The position numbers and the translations under genes were made by a program. From contig JACCGJ010013209.1 in assembly GCA_013407085.1 (NCBI GenBank), positions 1 to 64,000 of the forward strand: a stretch of 64,000 nt of DNA, read 5' to 3'. Shown here one piece after another: positions 23,401 through 35,210 of this stretch. The notes beneath the pieces were generated by a model that saw only the letters and a program-made list of their open reading frames with translations, was not told where the DNA came from and did no database searches. Position 1 is the stretch's first letter. Each line of letters opens with the position of its first letter. This DNA comes from Atriophallophorus winterbourni. Lineage: Eukaryota; Platyhelminthes; Trematoda; Plagiorchiida; Microphallidae.

Positions 23401-25847
23401 TGCACTATGAAATGAAGTTGTCGGTGGGCAAGCAAAATTGAATTACTTCTCAGAAAAATTCTATAATCAATCAATTGGGCATTATAGAAACCAAATTGAA
23501 GTAGGATGCAATTGCTGAATTGTCATATTATTTTTCTTAGTAGTTGCTTACGATAGATGTGCACTATAATTCAACTTATAATCCAGAGTCATGAATAAAC
23601 TGAAATAGATAAGCATACAAAATTTAAGTGCATAAATTTGTAATGAGTCTGAAATTTCTAAAAAGCAAACTGCATATTTAAACACTAGATAAATACAGAA
23701 TGTTTCAGAATAGATAATGTATGAGACAGATGAATTGGTATGCCCGATGGAAGCTGTTAGAATTACATTATGAGCGGCAAACTAACGGATCCGTAAAAAT
23801 ACCTAGTTAGCCTATCAGAAATTACAAAATGAAATGATATCGGAATATCAGAATCAGTATAAACTCACCACAAACGACCCCTAAAATCAAAAAAAAATAT
23901 TATTTAACTGTTTCATGTACACGCAGATCGTGATCGTACTTTTACAACCGGTCGTGTAGTGTGTTTGACCAAGATCAAGCGAATGGACATTTTTGAACCA
24001 GCATTCGTTTACTGAAATTATTTGACACGATGTAAACTTTAAAACAAAAAGCGTCATGTGTGGTTGCTGATAAAGATGTCGTTTATAACGAGTTTAGACA
24101 TTATAAAAATAGTTTGAAATCAAAATTCAGGAAATCATAAATTTTTCAAATAATGAGATTTCCGTAATTATTCTAAACGAATTTGAGTAACTTTCGAGGA
24201 TTATTTGTTTGTTCCCATTTTTCATGTTATATACGAATTTGTCATTCACGATTATCGCGAGAAAAAACTTGACAGTTTTGCAATGTCATACGTATAAAAA
24301 ATTAAGTTGAGGACTTTTCCGCTTTTTCTTCTAGATTGTAATCCCTTATGAGTTTGGAAGCTGTGTAAAATTTATTCACAATCAAAAGTCTGTTGGATGA
24401 TATTAGGTGGAACAAGAAATTTACATGGAACTATTTTCAGAAACAAATTTTGATGAAAACTTTCGAATAACTCGGATGAACTTTGTGAAAATTTCATTTC
24501 ATTTATATTGCGCCTATTGAGCCATCATACACGAAAGTTTGGTACATAGAATCATAGTTCGTGTTAGAAACGGTTTTAGAAGTGGCATCTTTCATTTGTG
24601 AACCAAGGTTTGGAATGTATGTGCGATGCTGCCTCATATCAAGATTTGTATCAAATATTTAATTTCGAAATTCAATTTAAGAATTCAAGGCTCATTGGTG
24701 CGTTTTTATTTATTCTATGTAATGCCGTCAAATTTACGTTCATGGAAACTCAAAGTAGTCAATAGGAATCAAGTATTGTGATTTTTACGTTTTTATTTCA
24801 AACGAAAGTTTGAATATTTATTTTAATCAGATTAATTTATAATTTTAACACATTGGGATATATTATGTCAGCATATGTTTTCAATAATTCTATATTTCAT
24901 CTGGATTTCAGAAATATTCTGTGCGTAAATTTGAGATTATCATGTGTCGTTTAACGAAATCAAAACGTAATAATTGAGCAATTTTTCTCGAGCAGGTCTT
25001 CAAATTTACCGGATAACCGGATAAAATCTTGGCAAGCACAAAAAATATATTTCATATATATTTTGGTATGCTTTACAAACTAATTGTAACAATTGTGTGT
25101 GATCGAATTAGTTCAACCTAAACGTACCGTTTTCATCGTTTTCTATCTGAGCTGATTTCGAAAATTAAAAATAGTGCACTATTATAAATGTTTTTATTAT
25201 GATTCTCTATTATAAGCCTTGAGTAAACCCACACAGTTTGACTGGAATGCAAGAAAAGTTTATATTTTTCCAAGAAACATTATCCCGTAGTTAATAATTG
25301 GCAATAAAATCAAGGAAACACATTTTTTGTCGATTTCTGCACGTTTATCAACTTAATAAGGTCTAACAATTGTATTGCATCCAAGCTGGTATGTGATTAA
25401 TAACTGCCCACACACTCTTTATTCACTTAGTAATATTTGAACAATAAATGATCAATGAGCACAGATATATTAGGCCGACCATAAACAACATATATTTCAA
25501 ACGTTAAAGTTGTATATATGCGAACTGCTATTTTCCCTGCATCCACAGTACTAACCATGTTATCTCATCCTCATAAATCATGGAGTCTGCCAATTGATTG
25601 CGTGAATACCCATGTGTTTTTTTGGTATCATGCTGTTGCAATCATTAGATAATTAGAGTAGGATCATGATTCACATGCGATTGAAACAGTGGGGAAATTG
25701 AAAAAAATATTGTTCTGGTATACCACTGTTGGATAAAGTTATTAAGAACAACCTGCTCAATCACATGCGCACAAACATATGTAGATGCGTTGAAAACCAA
25801 TGATCAGAAACAAAAAGTCTTATTTGTATACATTCACATCACACACA

Positions 25848-25889
25848 ATCCACAAACGGTTTCGTGCTGTTTGTGCTCACTAGGTAGTG
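25848..25889 (-). ncRNA. Hammerhead ribozyme core, degenerate
   Basis: On the minus strand: CACTAC, core CTAGTGA (two changes from CTGATGA), helix II region GCACAAACAGCAC, GAAA, then CCGTTT and GTGGAT. The GAAA and loop are kept but the core changes should abolish cleavage. Middle monomer of the array. Confidence 0.5.
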
Positions 25890-26073
25890 ACAGTAAGATC
25901 GGGATCAGCATGCGCTTAAAACAGCGGAGAAAATGGAAACCGGTTGCGCTAGTATTCCACTACTGGATGAAATTGGTACGGACAGGCTGTTCAATTACAT
26001 GTGTTCAAACACATTAAGATGTGATGTAAACTCATGATTATGAACAAAACTGTCATTTGCGTGCATTTCTAGT

Positions 26074-26116
26074 GCACACAACTGATTTCGTGAAGCGTGT
26101 ACTCATCGGTTATGGA
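26074..26116 (-). ncRNA. Hammerhead ribozyme core, degenerate
   Basis: On the minus strand: CCATAA, core CCGATGA (U4 to C), a disrupted helix II, CGAAA, then TCAGTT and GTGTGC. Helix I is largely lost. Third monomer of the array. Confidence 0.45.
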
Positions 26117-26220
26117 CAGAAATCTGAGAATCCGCATACGTTTAAAACAGTGGAAGAATGGAAAACCAGTTTCACTTGGATGCCACTATTACTTAAATAA
26201 TAGAAAAAATTTCAAACGTA

Positions 26221-27410
26221 AACTTGGTAGTTGTATGCATAAAATATTGAAGCTGTTCAAATTATAAACTGCATTCATTTAATTGTAATGAATAGTACCA
26301 GCCATTTTTTTCAATGAATACATAAATAACGATGGGAATATTTTAATTTCGATTGATTAGATCTTATATAATTCGAAATATTCTGAAGGAGACTGTAGGC
26401 TATTCGAACATATTTTAGGTCAACGCAAAATCAATATCGGATATGAAGATACGGCCGACGATTTGCAAAATGTTTGTGTGCTCCAATATTTTCGAATCGG
26501 AATTTACGTATTTTATTTAAATGTTTCATAATTATTTAACACTACTTAATGGTAAATTGCAATTTGTCAAAATAGAAAATGGCACTGCGAAAGATGCACC
26601 TTTACGATTATTTTGGAATATCTTCCAAAAATGTGGTCTTCTTAATTTCCCTCCAAAATTAGAATTGAAAATCTCTGCCATTAACGTGTTAAAAACAGTG
26701 GCTAAAACATGACTCCTTTTCTAACCTTTCCCTGATCTGTTCATCTGTTTTATTTTTCGCCTGTCCGTCGTTATACTCTTCACGTGGCCAATCGCTAATC
26801 ATCACGGTCGCTAGTATTCTCTCATGCACATAATCGTGCAAAAGTTGACCTCAATCTAAAAGTATCAAAGATCCGCCATAACAAAATTATTAAATTTGAA
26901 TTTCTATAGCTAATCTTACGTATTGTCATGAAATCTCTAAATTTTGTATTTAACGTCATAACCTCACAGAAGCAATAAATATCCTAGAATCTTGCAATAG
27001 TCAAAAGATAACGGTTTTTTGTGCCTCAAATATTGTCAACAGTTCTCTTAAAGTAGGTTCGGGAAGATAGCTCTGAGTTTTATATACCATAACACTATTT
27101 GGTTAACTCATGAAGCAGTTATCTCTATACCATGATAAATCTCACAACGGTCATAACGTTTGAAATGAAATTCGATGCAAATTTTCAAAATGTATTGTCA
27201 ACTATTGTCTAGGAATAGTGCTAAGGAAAACAAATTATATATTCATGTGTTATCGTTCGCACATATTCTTCAATGATGTCTGATTCAATCGCCAAACTCC
27301 ATGCTTGGCAATAAAGTATTTTTCCGTTTTCCGGATATCTGAAAGCGAAAACACGCGCTGATTATTTAAGTTAACATTTTAGCAAAGCCGACTGCTGCTC
27401 ACGCCACCCG
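26221..27410. other. Region without confident gene
   Basis: AT-rich; one exon-like frame at about 26419-26531 and a 63-codon frame at 26521-26712 are open but have no support beyond that. Nothing else recognised. Confidence 0.35.
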
Positions 27411-27760
27411 CACTTACACTCCACAACTGATTTCTGGCTGTTTGCCTTCATCAGGTGGAGACAGTAAGATCAATTACAGTTAACCTTGAAAGAATGATAA
27501 AGTGCTAAATGTTTAATTGTAATCCACTGTTAAATATGGTTCTTACAATGAACCATGAGTTTCAGCTAGAAGATCAGAAAGGAATTGCTGATCAAGCGTT
27601 CGAAGCGCTCATAATAGATCAATATATTGTGGTACTCACATCCCATCCTTTACAAAACTCTACGGGTCTCTTTTCGTTTGCGGTACTTAGGTTAAGACAG
27701 TAAGATCAGTTTCAGTAAACCTTGCTATTTTATATTTTTTTGAAATTTATGTCGATAAAT
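27400..27760 (-). repeat. Two hammerhead monomers in tandem
   Basis: The block ACAGTAAGATCA recurs at 27461 and 27697 (236 bp apart), each preceded on the plus strand by a hammerhead-like segment. The second is strongly decayed (minus strand CCTAAGTACCGCAAACGAAAAG). Same family and orientation as the array at 25.6-26.2 kb. Confidence 0.6.
27419..27460 (-). ncRNA. Hammerhead ribozyme, best-paired copy
   Basis: On the minus strand: helix I strand CTCCAC, perfect core CTGATGA, helix II AGGC-AAACA-GCCA (three GC/CG pairs, closing A-A mismatch), GAAA, a minimal helix III (AU..GU around CA), a UU cleavage site, and helix I strand GTGGAG. The two helix I strands are perfectly complementary over six pairs. 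All invariant core bases are present, making this the copy most likely to cleave. A decayed second monomer lies 236 bp away (about 27662-27700). Confidence 0.72.
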
Positions 27761-27849
27761 TGCTTTTGTTTAATGAAAATCCTTGTATACTGATAAAGCC
27801 GCTTCATTTCTTTTATGATTAGCCTTATACAATCAACTGTTTTTGCAAC

Positions 27850-28020
27850 CATCCGCAACGATCAAAAACTCAGAATAGTTACTCCAATATACGGGGAGAA
27901 AATTTGCCGGGACTGGCTAATTACCAGCTTGTTACTTGTGATTTGTTAAACCATATCAACGCCTCGCTGTTGATGAACTTGCGAGCTATCAGATTATTTC
28001 AAAAATGGCAAGAATGAGTC
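27850..28020 (+). pseudogene. Non-LTR reverse transcriptase fragment
   Basis: Two adjoining frames give RIVTPIYG and then LANYQLVTCDLLNHINASLL, matching the RT N-terminal pattern of CR1-like elements (IITPIYKGG...ANYRPVTLL...). Only about 170 bp is recognisable and a frameshift lies between the two halves. Confidence 0.4.
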
Positions 28021-28382
28021 CTGTGTCTACAGACTAATGTGAATGTTAAAATACCAGCCTCGATTTCCTGGTAAAATACAAGCAATTCATGACTACTAAC
28101 TAAATATTTACAAAAGCAATCTCATCACATCACACACAGTCATCTACTACTGAATCTGGAGAGAGTCCGTTACTCATATACGTGTTGATCATGCGACTGT
28201 CAGATATATCATAAACAATATTTGATGTTAGCGTTGTTCAATCCATACTCCCATTCCAGTTCTTGATTTTTCAATTAGGTTCCTGAAATTGTTTGCTCTA
28301 AGATTGTATTATTCGAGGGTGACCAGCATCCGTGTTTTTTTTATAAAAAATAACTGAATGTGTCCTCTTCCATCACAATTAG

Positions 28383-28667
28383 GAAAAGTTGTACAAAGAA
28401 ATAATAACACGTGAATTTCTTCGATCTCCACCATCGATGAATCAAAGGGGACCATTTCATACATCACCTGATACGCCAAATCATAATCGCCAAGCAAGTG
28501 TGATCGCCAATGGGCATGCTGATATCTTGGACTCACGATTTTACTATTGTAGTGTGTATTCCATGATTAGTTTTCGAAGGCCCTTTACGGTATCTCTCTC
28601 TTTTTACTTGGTAGAATTCGCCTTGTACAATTTCCAAGATTTAAAATCATCTTTGTTGTATTTATAG
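28383..28667 (+). CDS. Possible terminal exon of an unknown host gene
   Basis: After a plausible acceptor (TCCTCTTCCATCACAATTAG, ending 28382) an open frame runs from 28383 to TAG at 28665-28667. A polyadenylation signal AATAAA lies 10 bases later (28677-28682). The first 50 codons have a coding-like mix (REFLRSPPSMNQRG, HTSPDTPNHNRQ); the last 40 are hydrophobic and less convincing, so a donor may lie inside. I do not recognise the protein and found no companion exons upstream, where a ribozyme array and an RT fragment lie. It could be chance. Confidence 0.3.
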   Translation, partial: EKLYKEIITREFLRSPPSMNQRGPFHTSPDTPNHNRQASVIANGHADILDSRFYYCSVYSMISFRRPFTVSLSFYLVEFALYNFQDLKSSLLYL

Positions 28668-28682
28668 ACTCAATACAATAAA

Positions 28683-29880
28683 AGTTTAGCCTAACATGAT
28701 TTCACTAATCAAACTATACTTCATTTCATCCCAGGGCTATTGTTATGCCTATTGTATTTCAGTAAACTTAACATATTGAATTTTTTAATAATACTCCATA
28801 GCTTTTTCATCCAACCAAAATGAATGTGTATAGTATGTCAACTTGTGATCGATTAATGAAGTAATGCACCGAAATTTCAGCTCCTAATTACATGCAAAAG
28901 TTATCACTCACCACGAGCTCGAAATTGTGAGTCTAACGCGACTAGAAAATTCAAGAATAAAAATTTCAATATTATGTCACAGGAAAATAGACATCGATAA
29001 AATGGCTCACAATTAAATAATGTTACTGATAATTTTGTATACAAGTTCGAGTTTCAGATATCATCGCCATATAAGTTGCTATTCTATCACAAAAATCTTA
29101 CCGCTCTCAGAATCCTTTGTGACTAAAATTGTAGTAGTACATGATTAATTTTGCTGCCGATTCTATGTATTCAAATAAATAAATATTTACGTATATGTTA
29201 CGTGCTCGCCCCAAAACAATGTCAAAATTTTGTGTGAGGTTTATGAATAAAAATCGTCGTCAAGGTGTTATTTTAAGAATGAATATTATTTGCATTAGTG
29301 TAAGAGATTAATGATGTGCTCACGTAGAAATTGTTTTTCTGAAGTAAGAAAAAATCGTTCGGTTAATTATATATAAATATGATATCTCGATGCATAAGTA
29401 AATTGTTTGACTAACACTAACCTGCTCTAATGCAATTGAAATTTTCGTCTGCTCAGCAAAATCAAATTAAAAATATTTTATTATCTAATTAACATATTTG
29501 TTGGCTAAGTAATTTTGAAATAAAGGAATAATTTACGGTGGTAGAAACGCGGAACAAACATTTCGAATGTATTTCCTGTGAAAATAAAATTAAGCGAATT
29601 AAACATTTATGTAATTTAGCAAGTATGAATGTAAACAATTATATTCATCGCCAAGAATAGACCCGACAAATAACTCCGTGACCAATCTCAGTATCCTCCC
29701 ATACACGCAATTATACGAATTACAAGTTTCCATATACAATTTCTGAATGTTCTCTTATTATTTGAAGACAAACTGATCGCGAATCCACAGTACGATTAAT
29801 CAGTTGGAGCAGGCTTCATAAATATTTCGTTTCTGGAACAATTTCTCTCCTACCAAGTGTTTACCAAGTGCGGTCCTCCT
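28683..29880. other. AT-rich region, nothing recognised
   Basis: No exon, RNA gene or repeat identified. Confidence 0.4.
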
Positions 29881-29884
29881 AATA

Positions 29885-31915
29885 GTCGACTTTCTGATTG
29901 CAACTCACAATAGAGTAGATCTTTCGAAATACGACCATTTTGATTTTTTTAGACGTGGTCAAGCAATCGCAGGCAGCGCTGTCGTATTATGGTGAACATG
30001 CTCTGTAGACCAGCTCTTGAAATCACTTCAACATTTTTCACTTTGGCCATCCACGATATGATCAAGTTACGAAGAATGATTCGTAGATGGAAAGAGTTCA
30101 GCTATTGTTAGTAGTGGTCTAGGTGTCACTGCCTTACAATAAAGCATTAAGTACGCATGCGCTGTATACCAATATCTTTGTCTTCATAGTCGACCTGCAG
30201 TTACCATGAAATTGGGAGTTCAATTGGGACAAAATGACAACTGCTATGTCAATCCGCTTATCAATCTCCGAGTCTCGCGAGAGGTCATACGCAATGGTTG
30301 AACCAAGATATGTGAAATGAGGTACTTGTTAAAGCTTACAGTTTCCAACACTTATGTTCAAAGGCGATAAAATCCCTTAACCAAGGAATTTGGTCTTGCT
30401 CATACTGATTGTTAGCGTAAAGTTTTGCGTGCTGACGTACAGCAATCCATGAGCAACTGGAGGTGTTCTTGTGAGTTCACAATAATTGCTGCATCGTTGG
30501 CAAACAGGAGGTAATGGATTAGCACATCATGTGCCCTTAACAGTGACAGGATGAAAAGCTTACCATCACTTCGTGTGCGTTTGTAAATGCCTTTTTGTTC
30601 ACGTCCTAAAAGCGTGTTTCAGAAGCAGAGCAAAGAAAATACCGAAAAGGGTAATAGCAAGAACACAACTTTGTTTCTATGGCTTCTGAACTGAAACCGT
30701 TAAAATGGACTGAAACTTTCATGCCCGAGTGGATCTAAATAAGAGTCTCATAGAACAGTCTATCAGATCAAGCATTTTGACAACACCATCCGTGCTGACG
30801 TAGTCGAATGCCTTCGTTAAATCAATGAAATAGCGTATAATGGCATACGCTGTTTCCGAAACTGTTCTTGATGTTTTCTCAGAAGGAAGATCATGTCAAC
30901 GTTTGATCTTCCCCTGCAAAAGCCACGTCGTGTTTCGCAGTAAATTCTATCAGCTGAAACTTGTAGCCTGATTTGTGAGACTTTAGCAAACAATTTGTGC
31001 TACAACATTCAGAAGCGAGATTGCTCTCTAAATGTTGCAGTCGCCTCCATCACCGTTATTCTTATATAGCGTGATGAACTTTGTGTCTCGCATCTCTTGT
31101 GGAACACACTCTTTTTGCCCTCACTGAAGAAGAAAATGTTAAAAAATCTGTAATAATTAGGCTCAACAGCATTTGATGATCTTAGGTGGAATTTCGTATT
31201 CACCGTGGGTCTTACTATTCGCTAAGCGGTTGATTGCATCATTGCCATCATCAAGCTTATGCGGAGTATCAAGATGTTCAATGATTGGAAACCGCTGAAC
31301 ATTTTCAATTACATGCGATAAATACGTTTTTCTCTAGAGTAGAGAGAGGAAAAGTGATCTACCCATATTTCCATCTGCTGATTTTGGTCGAAAATTTGGT
31401 TACCGGATACAGACTTAACGGAAGACGTTTTAAATTTGTGTGTACCAATGATTCTCTTGATCCCATCATACATAGCGTGACAATTTCCAGTATCCACAGC
31501 TTTTTGTATACTGGGGTTAATTTCAGTCTAATACTCAATTGCACATAGTCTTGTAGTCTGTTGGTCTTTATTACTAGTTGCTCTGTTTCCATCTGATGGC
31601 ATTTCTTTGAACCTCAATAATGGTAACCCTTTTTTTCTTCCAACACATCAAACATCAAAGAAGGTTCTACTTCCGACCAGTCCCTCGTTCGAGCTTTCTT
31701 CATACAGTAAGTGGAAAGTGAGACTCGGTATATGCAGCTATCGATCGATTCTCAGTTTAATGAAGCCGATTCGAGTAAGGTTGTTTTGCTTAAGGATTTT
31801 GCAAATCACGCAGCTAAATTAGGTTCGCACATGCGAGTGTTGTCTGTCCTTGGTTTCGCAAACAATTTGGTGTGGTGAAATCTCTTGTTGGGAAGCTTCA
31901 GTTTTGCACAGATAT
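29885..31915 (-). mobile_element. RTE-like non-LTR retrotransposon, copy B
   Basis: Aligns throughout with copy A: for example TTGCAACTCACAATAGAGTAGATC at 29900, the RT region (30100-31000) and the inter-domain region (31309-31600, reading DTGNCHAMYDGIKRIIG). It extends without the U6-CR1 insertion through GGTTCGCACATGCGAG (about 31822), so it serves as the empty-site reference. The last ~300 bp of the element 3' end are missing. Many stops and indels make it more decayed than copy A; no frame longer than 90 codons survives. Confidence 0.8.
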
Positions 31916-31919
31916 ATGA

Positions 31920-32559
31920 TATGATCTTGTAATTATCACGCTCCCTATATTATTGCGCCTAACACGAATAAGATCATGCTGTTGCCAGTGCTAAGAACGA
32001 GGAGGTTTCCAAAAGGATTTACGCTGTGGTTTTGTTTGAAATTAAGTGAAACTCACAAACGACTGACCTTTTAAGCTAGTTGTTAATCACAGCGGATTTT
32101 CTCAGGCCTCTGAAATTTGCGACGTCGCCATGAAATCATAGAGTCATGGACCGGTTGTGCCAGGTTCCCAGTTTAAGAAATGACATTTGTTCTGAGTAGT
32201 TCGTTTCGCTGGTGCGAAAGAAAACAGTCTGCTTGTCGGTTGATCCCTAATCCCCATGCACCCAATGAGGATAGCAGACCGTAACGAAACAGCGCCCTAT
32301 TGACTGGGGGTTGCCCAGTTTGAGGCGGGCAGTATATGCCCAATTAAACCTGGAAATCTCTCCAACTATCGGAAGCAGACACAAGCTATAAACACTAGGG
32401 TGGTCAATCCAAAGCATTTCATCTGTATCTGTTGCTTCCCCTATTATTATTTATAGAAGCGGAATGGGATTCTCTATGAAACAGGTTGGCATAGCTGTTA
32501 ATATTCATCAAACTTCAAATGGTGATCGCATCAATTTAAACGCACGTAGTGAACAAATC
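31920..32559. other. Unassigned, with a GC-rich block
   Basis: Beyond the RTE-like homology. A block at about 32240-32370 is GC-rich against its surroundings (ACTGGGGGTTGCCC, TTTGAGGCGGGCAG) and suggests an inserted element, but I recognise no family or gene. Confidence 0.3.
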
Positions 32560-33228
32560 AGAAATCATCCCGCAAATTAAGTGATTATCAATCACACGTC
32601 CATATACCTGCTCAAGTAGAACGAGATTTGGACAATCGTCGCATCGTTAATCTGGCAAACCTGGGGGTGATACGATCTCATGTTAAAATTGTAGAACAAG
32701 TTTTTGCGCTATATCGGTTGAACAGACGTTGGAGATAAAGCGCACAATAGGTCTAGGAAGCGGTAATTTCCGACACTTTGTGCCCAGTTCCGCAGCAGAC
32801 AGACTTTCTGCAAACGACCCCTAGAAATCAAATGGATTTTCATGCAATCTAATTAGTCAGCATATGTTAATCGCACATAGACGAAAACAAACCAATTTAC
32901 AGATTTCGAAAATGTTCAGCTCGTGACCAGGGTAGCTCATAAAACTTAGGATTTTCAGAGAAATACATTTTAAGTTGGAATGCACTTCGATATTTCGATC
33001 TCGATATGATGAGATTTACAGTAATCAGATTTAACGGAGACGTTGCAAAATTAATTTTATCAAATTGTATGTAATTTCGAGTATTTTCACTACACAAGGC
33101 ACGACTGTGTTCTCGCCGTGTACGGACATCCGATCAAAATATGATTGAATTCCACCTGTTTCGGCTTTTGAAATTTCCTCATGGCTGAAGAATATCTGGA
33201 TTTTAATTATGCAATTGTTTTGTTTTCT

Positions 33229-33230
<2 letters not shown>

Positions 33231-33270
<40 letters not shown>
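33231..33270. repeat. TA microsatellite
   Basis: About 40 bp of alternating TA at the boundary of a Penelope-like terminal unit; a second TA run followed by TG repeats lies at 33975-34024 at the equivalent boundary. Confidence 0.9.
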
Positions 33271-33275
<5 letters not shown>

Positions 33276-33972
33276 ATCAAAAGAAACTTACTCTCAATAG
33301 CATCACCTAATGGAAACATATATATAAATATGAATTGAGCAAATGCAGAATTATAGCAAAGATATCCTTGTCGGTATTTCGTGTATCGCTTTTCAATGAA
33401 CGCACATTAAAAGAAAAATGTTAACAATATACACGACCAATATCAAGCTTTAAGCGAAAATTGATTTCACCATTCACTACTTGAAGTTGTTTGGTCAATG
33501 TTGGCTAAGTTAATATGGAATCACGAACCAGCGAGTTTACTAGATGACCCACATGAGTTGAAGTTGAACTAATTGAATTCCATTTAAGAATTTCCGTACA
33601 AAAAGATTATCTGATCGAGTTATTTTTAAAACAAATTCGAGACCGATCAGTAGTCCATAGTCATTAAAAGAATGTTCGCAATGAATCGGTTACAGCAGGG
33701 TTTTTGCTAACGTTTCGCAAATCAAGTGATTATCAACCACACGTCCAAACCCCAGCCCAAGTAGAACGAGATTTGGACACACGTCGCATCGTTAATATTG
33801 CAAATCTGGTGGTTTTACGATCTGATGTTAAACCAGTAGAACAAACTTTTACGCTATGTCGGTTGAACATACGCCTGAGTTAAAGCGCTCAATAGGGCAA
33901 GGAAGCTGAAATATCCGAAACTTTGTGCCCTGGATCAGCTGCAGACAGAATGTCGGCGAACGACCCTAAGAA

Positions 33973-34023
<51 letters not shown>

Positions 34024-34737
34024 ATGTAAGTGAATGTTCAACTCAAAAGAAACTTACTTCGAAAAGGAGAACCTAATATAAACATATATATGTATATATT
34101 TGTATGAATTAAGCAAATGAAGAATTATAGCAAACATATCCTTGTCGGTATTTCGTGTATAGCTTTACAATGAACGTACATGAAAAAAAAGAAATGTTAA
34201 CAATATACATGACCAATATCAAGCTCTGAGCAAATATCGATTTCACATTTCACTACTTAACCTTGTTTGGTAAATTTTGGCTAATTTAATATGAAATCAC
34301 GAACCCGTGCGTTCACTAGATGACCCAGATGAGTTACGAATGAACTAGTTGAATTCCTTTTAAAATGTTCGTTAAAATGATTATATGATCAGTTTATTCA
34401 AAAAAAAATATTCGAGACCGATCAGTAGTCCATAATCATTAACAGAATGTTTGCAATTGATCGGTTAGAGCTGGTTTTTTGGTCACATTTCGCTCTGAAC
34501 GTAGAATCTTCATCTGTCCAAGTGTTTCGGTATCAACAGGGTTCAGGTTCAAGTGGCATTTTCGTGACCAATTTGTCGTTCCAAATGATTGACAGGAGTC
34601 ATCAGGAAAATTGATCACACAACTCAAATGTTGCGTTAATCCCTAAATTGTTTATTTTGTGTGCAGGAGCGAAGAGCGTCTGCTGATCCACTGAGTACTT
34701 AATCCATGTGTACATTAAGTGTTATGAACGTTAATCA

Positions 34738-35210
34738 CTATCCGCGGCTGAACCGAAGGTTAGATTGTTGAGATATCCGCCCATCCGCTATGTTGACCGC
34801 ATTCGCTCCAGCCTTTGTTAATTCAACTGACACTTTGTGAAGTCTTTCCCTATAAGATTTCACACCTAGTCTTATCACTTCACAGTTATCAAGATCCACC
34901 ATGTGACCAGTGTTTACAACGTGTTCAGCTAGAGCAGAATCCTAAATCAGTTAACGAGATTCACTGGGATTGCTGGTTACCTTCCTAATCGTTACCTATG
35001 TACGTTTACCATAGTTCAAATGTTCTCTTTTCGTTGGCAAATGTGAACACCCGCGCAACCATTGCATTTAAGGTGCAGTGGCGCACAAACTGATAGAGTT
35101 TTTCTTTGAGACGTCTTAATACGGAGCGGATCGCTTTACGTCTTTTGTGTGTTGTTCTGATACATGCCTTATTCAAGATTCGACTTATCCTTCCGTCGTG
35201 TTTTGACATT
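34738..35210 (-). pseudogene. Penelope-like GIY-YIG endonuclease region
   Basis: Minus strand 35209-35006 reads SRILNKACIRTTHKRRKAIR and SVLRRLKEKL, the segment linking RT to endonuclease in Penelope-like proteins. After a break, 34930-34738 reads SALAEHVVNTGHMVDLDN, RLGVKSYRERLHK, VELTKAGANAVNIADGR and stops at TAG (34738-34740). The AEH..NTGH motif is characteristic of the C-terminal part of the GIY-YIG domain in these elements. The GIY-YIG catalytic N-terminal part is not readable and the RT proper is absent. Confidence 0.72.

Larger units (their letters stand above)
18774..25213. repeat. Three tandem copies of a ~2.05 kb non-coding repeat
   Basis: Unit starts are marked by AAAAAATGTTGAT at 18774, 21134 and 23180; the last unit fades at about 25213. 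Period between units 2 and 3 is 2046 bp and the two look nearly identical by eye over their length, with scattered substitutions and single-base indels. Unit 1 has a CR1-like insertion (about 18957-20489) and lacks about 1.2 kb present in the others, the joint being at about 20650 (GTCATAT/ATGAAAACTC). No coding capacity is visible in the unit. Confidence 0.92.
25600..26220 (-). repeat. Tandem array of ~230 bp hammerhead monomers
   Basis: Three head-to-tail minus-strand monomers. The conserved block with consensus GCATGCG lies at 25673, 25908 and 26134, giving spacings of 235 and 226 bp. Each monomer carries, on the minus strand, CCACTGTTT-like, GCATGCGG-like and TACTGTC-like blocks, then a hammerhead core and a conserved downstream block AAATGYAYRCAAATRA. 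The first core (about 25628-25660) is badly decayed (CTAATGATTGCAACAGCATG). Tandem organisation of ribozyme-bearing monomers is how schistosome S-alpha satellites are arranged. Confidence 0.75.

Noticed and set aside
26419..26531. Plus-strand phase-1 exon-like frame (KINIGYEDTADDLQNV)
   Set aside because: Acceptor is plausible and composition coding-like, but there is no donor, no companion exon and no recognisable domain.
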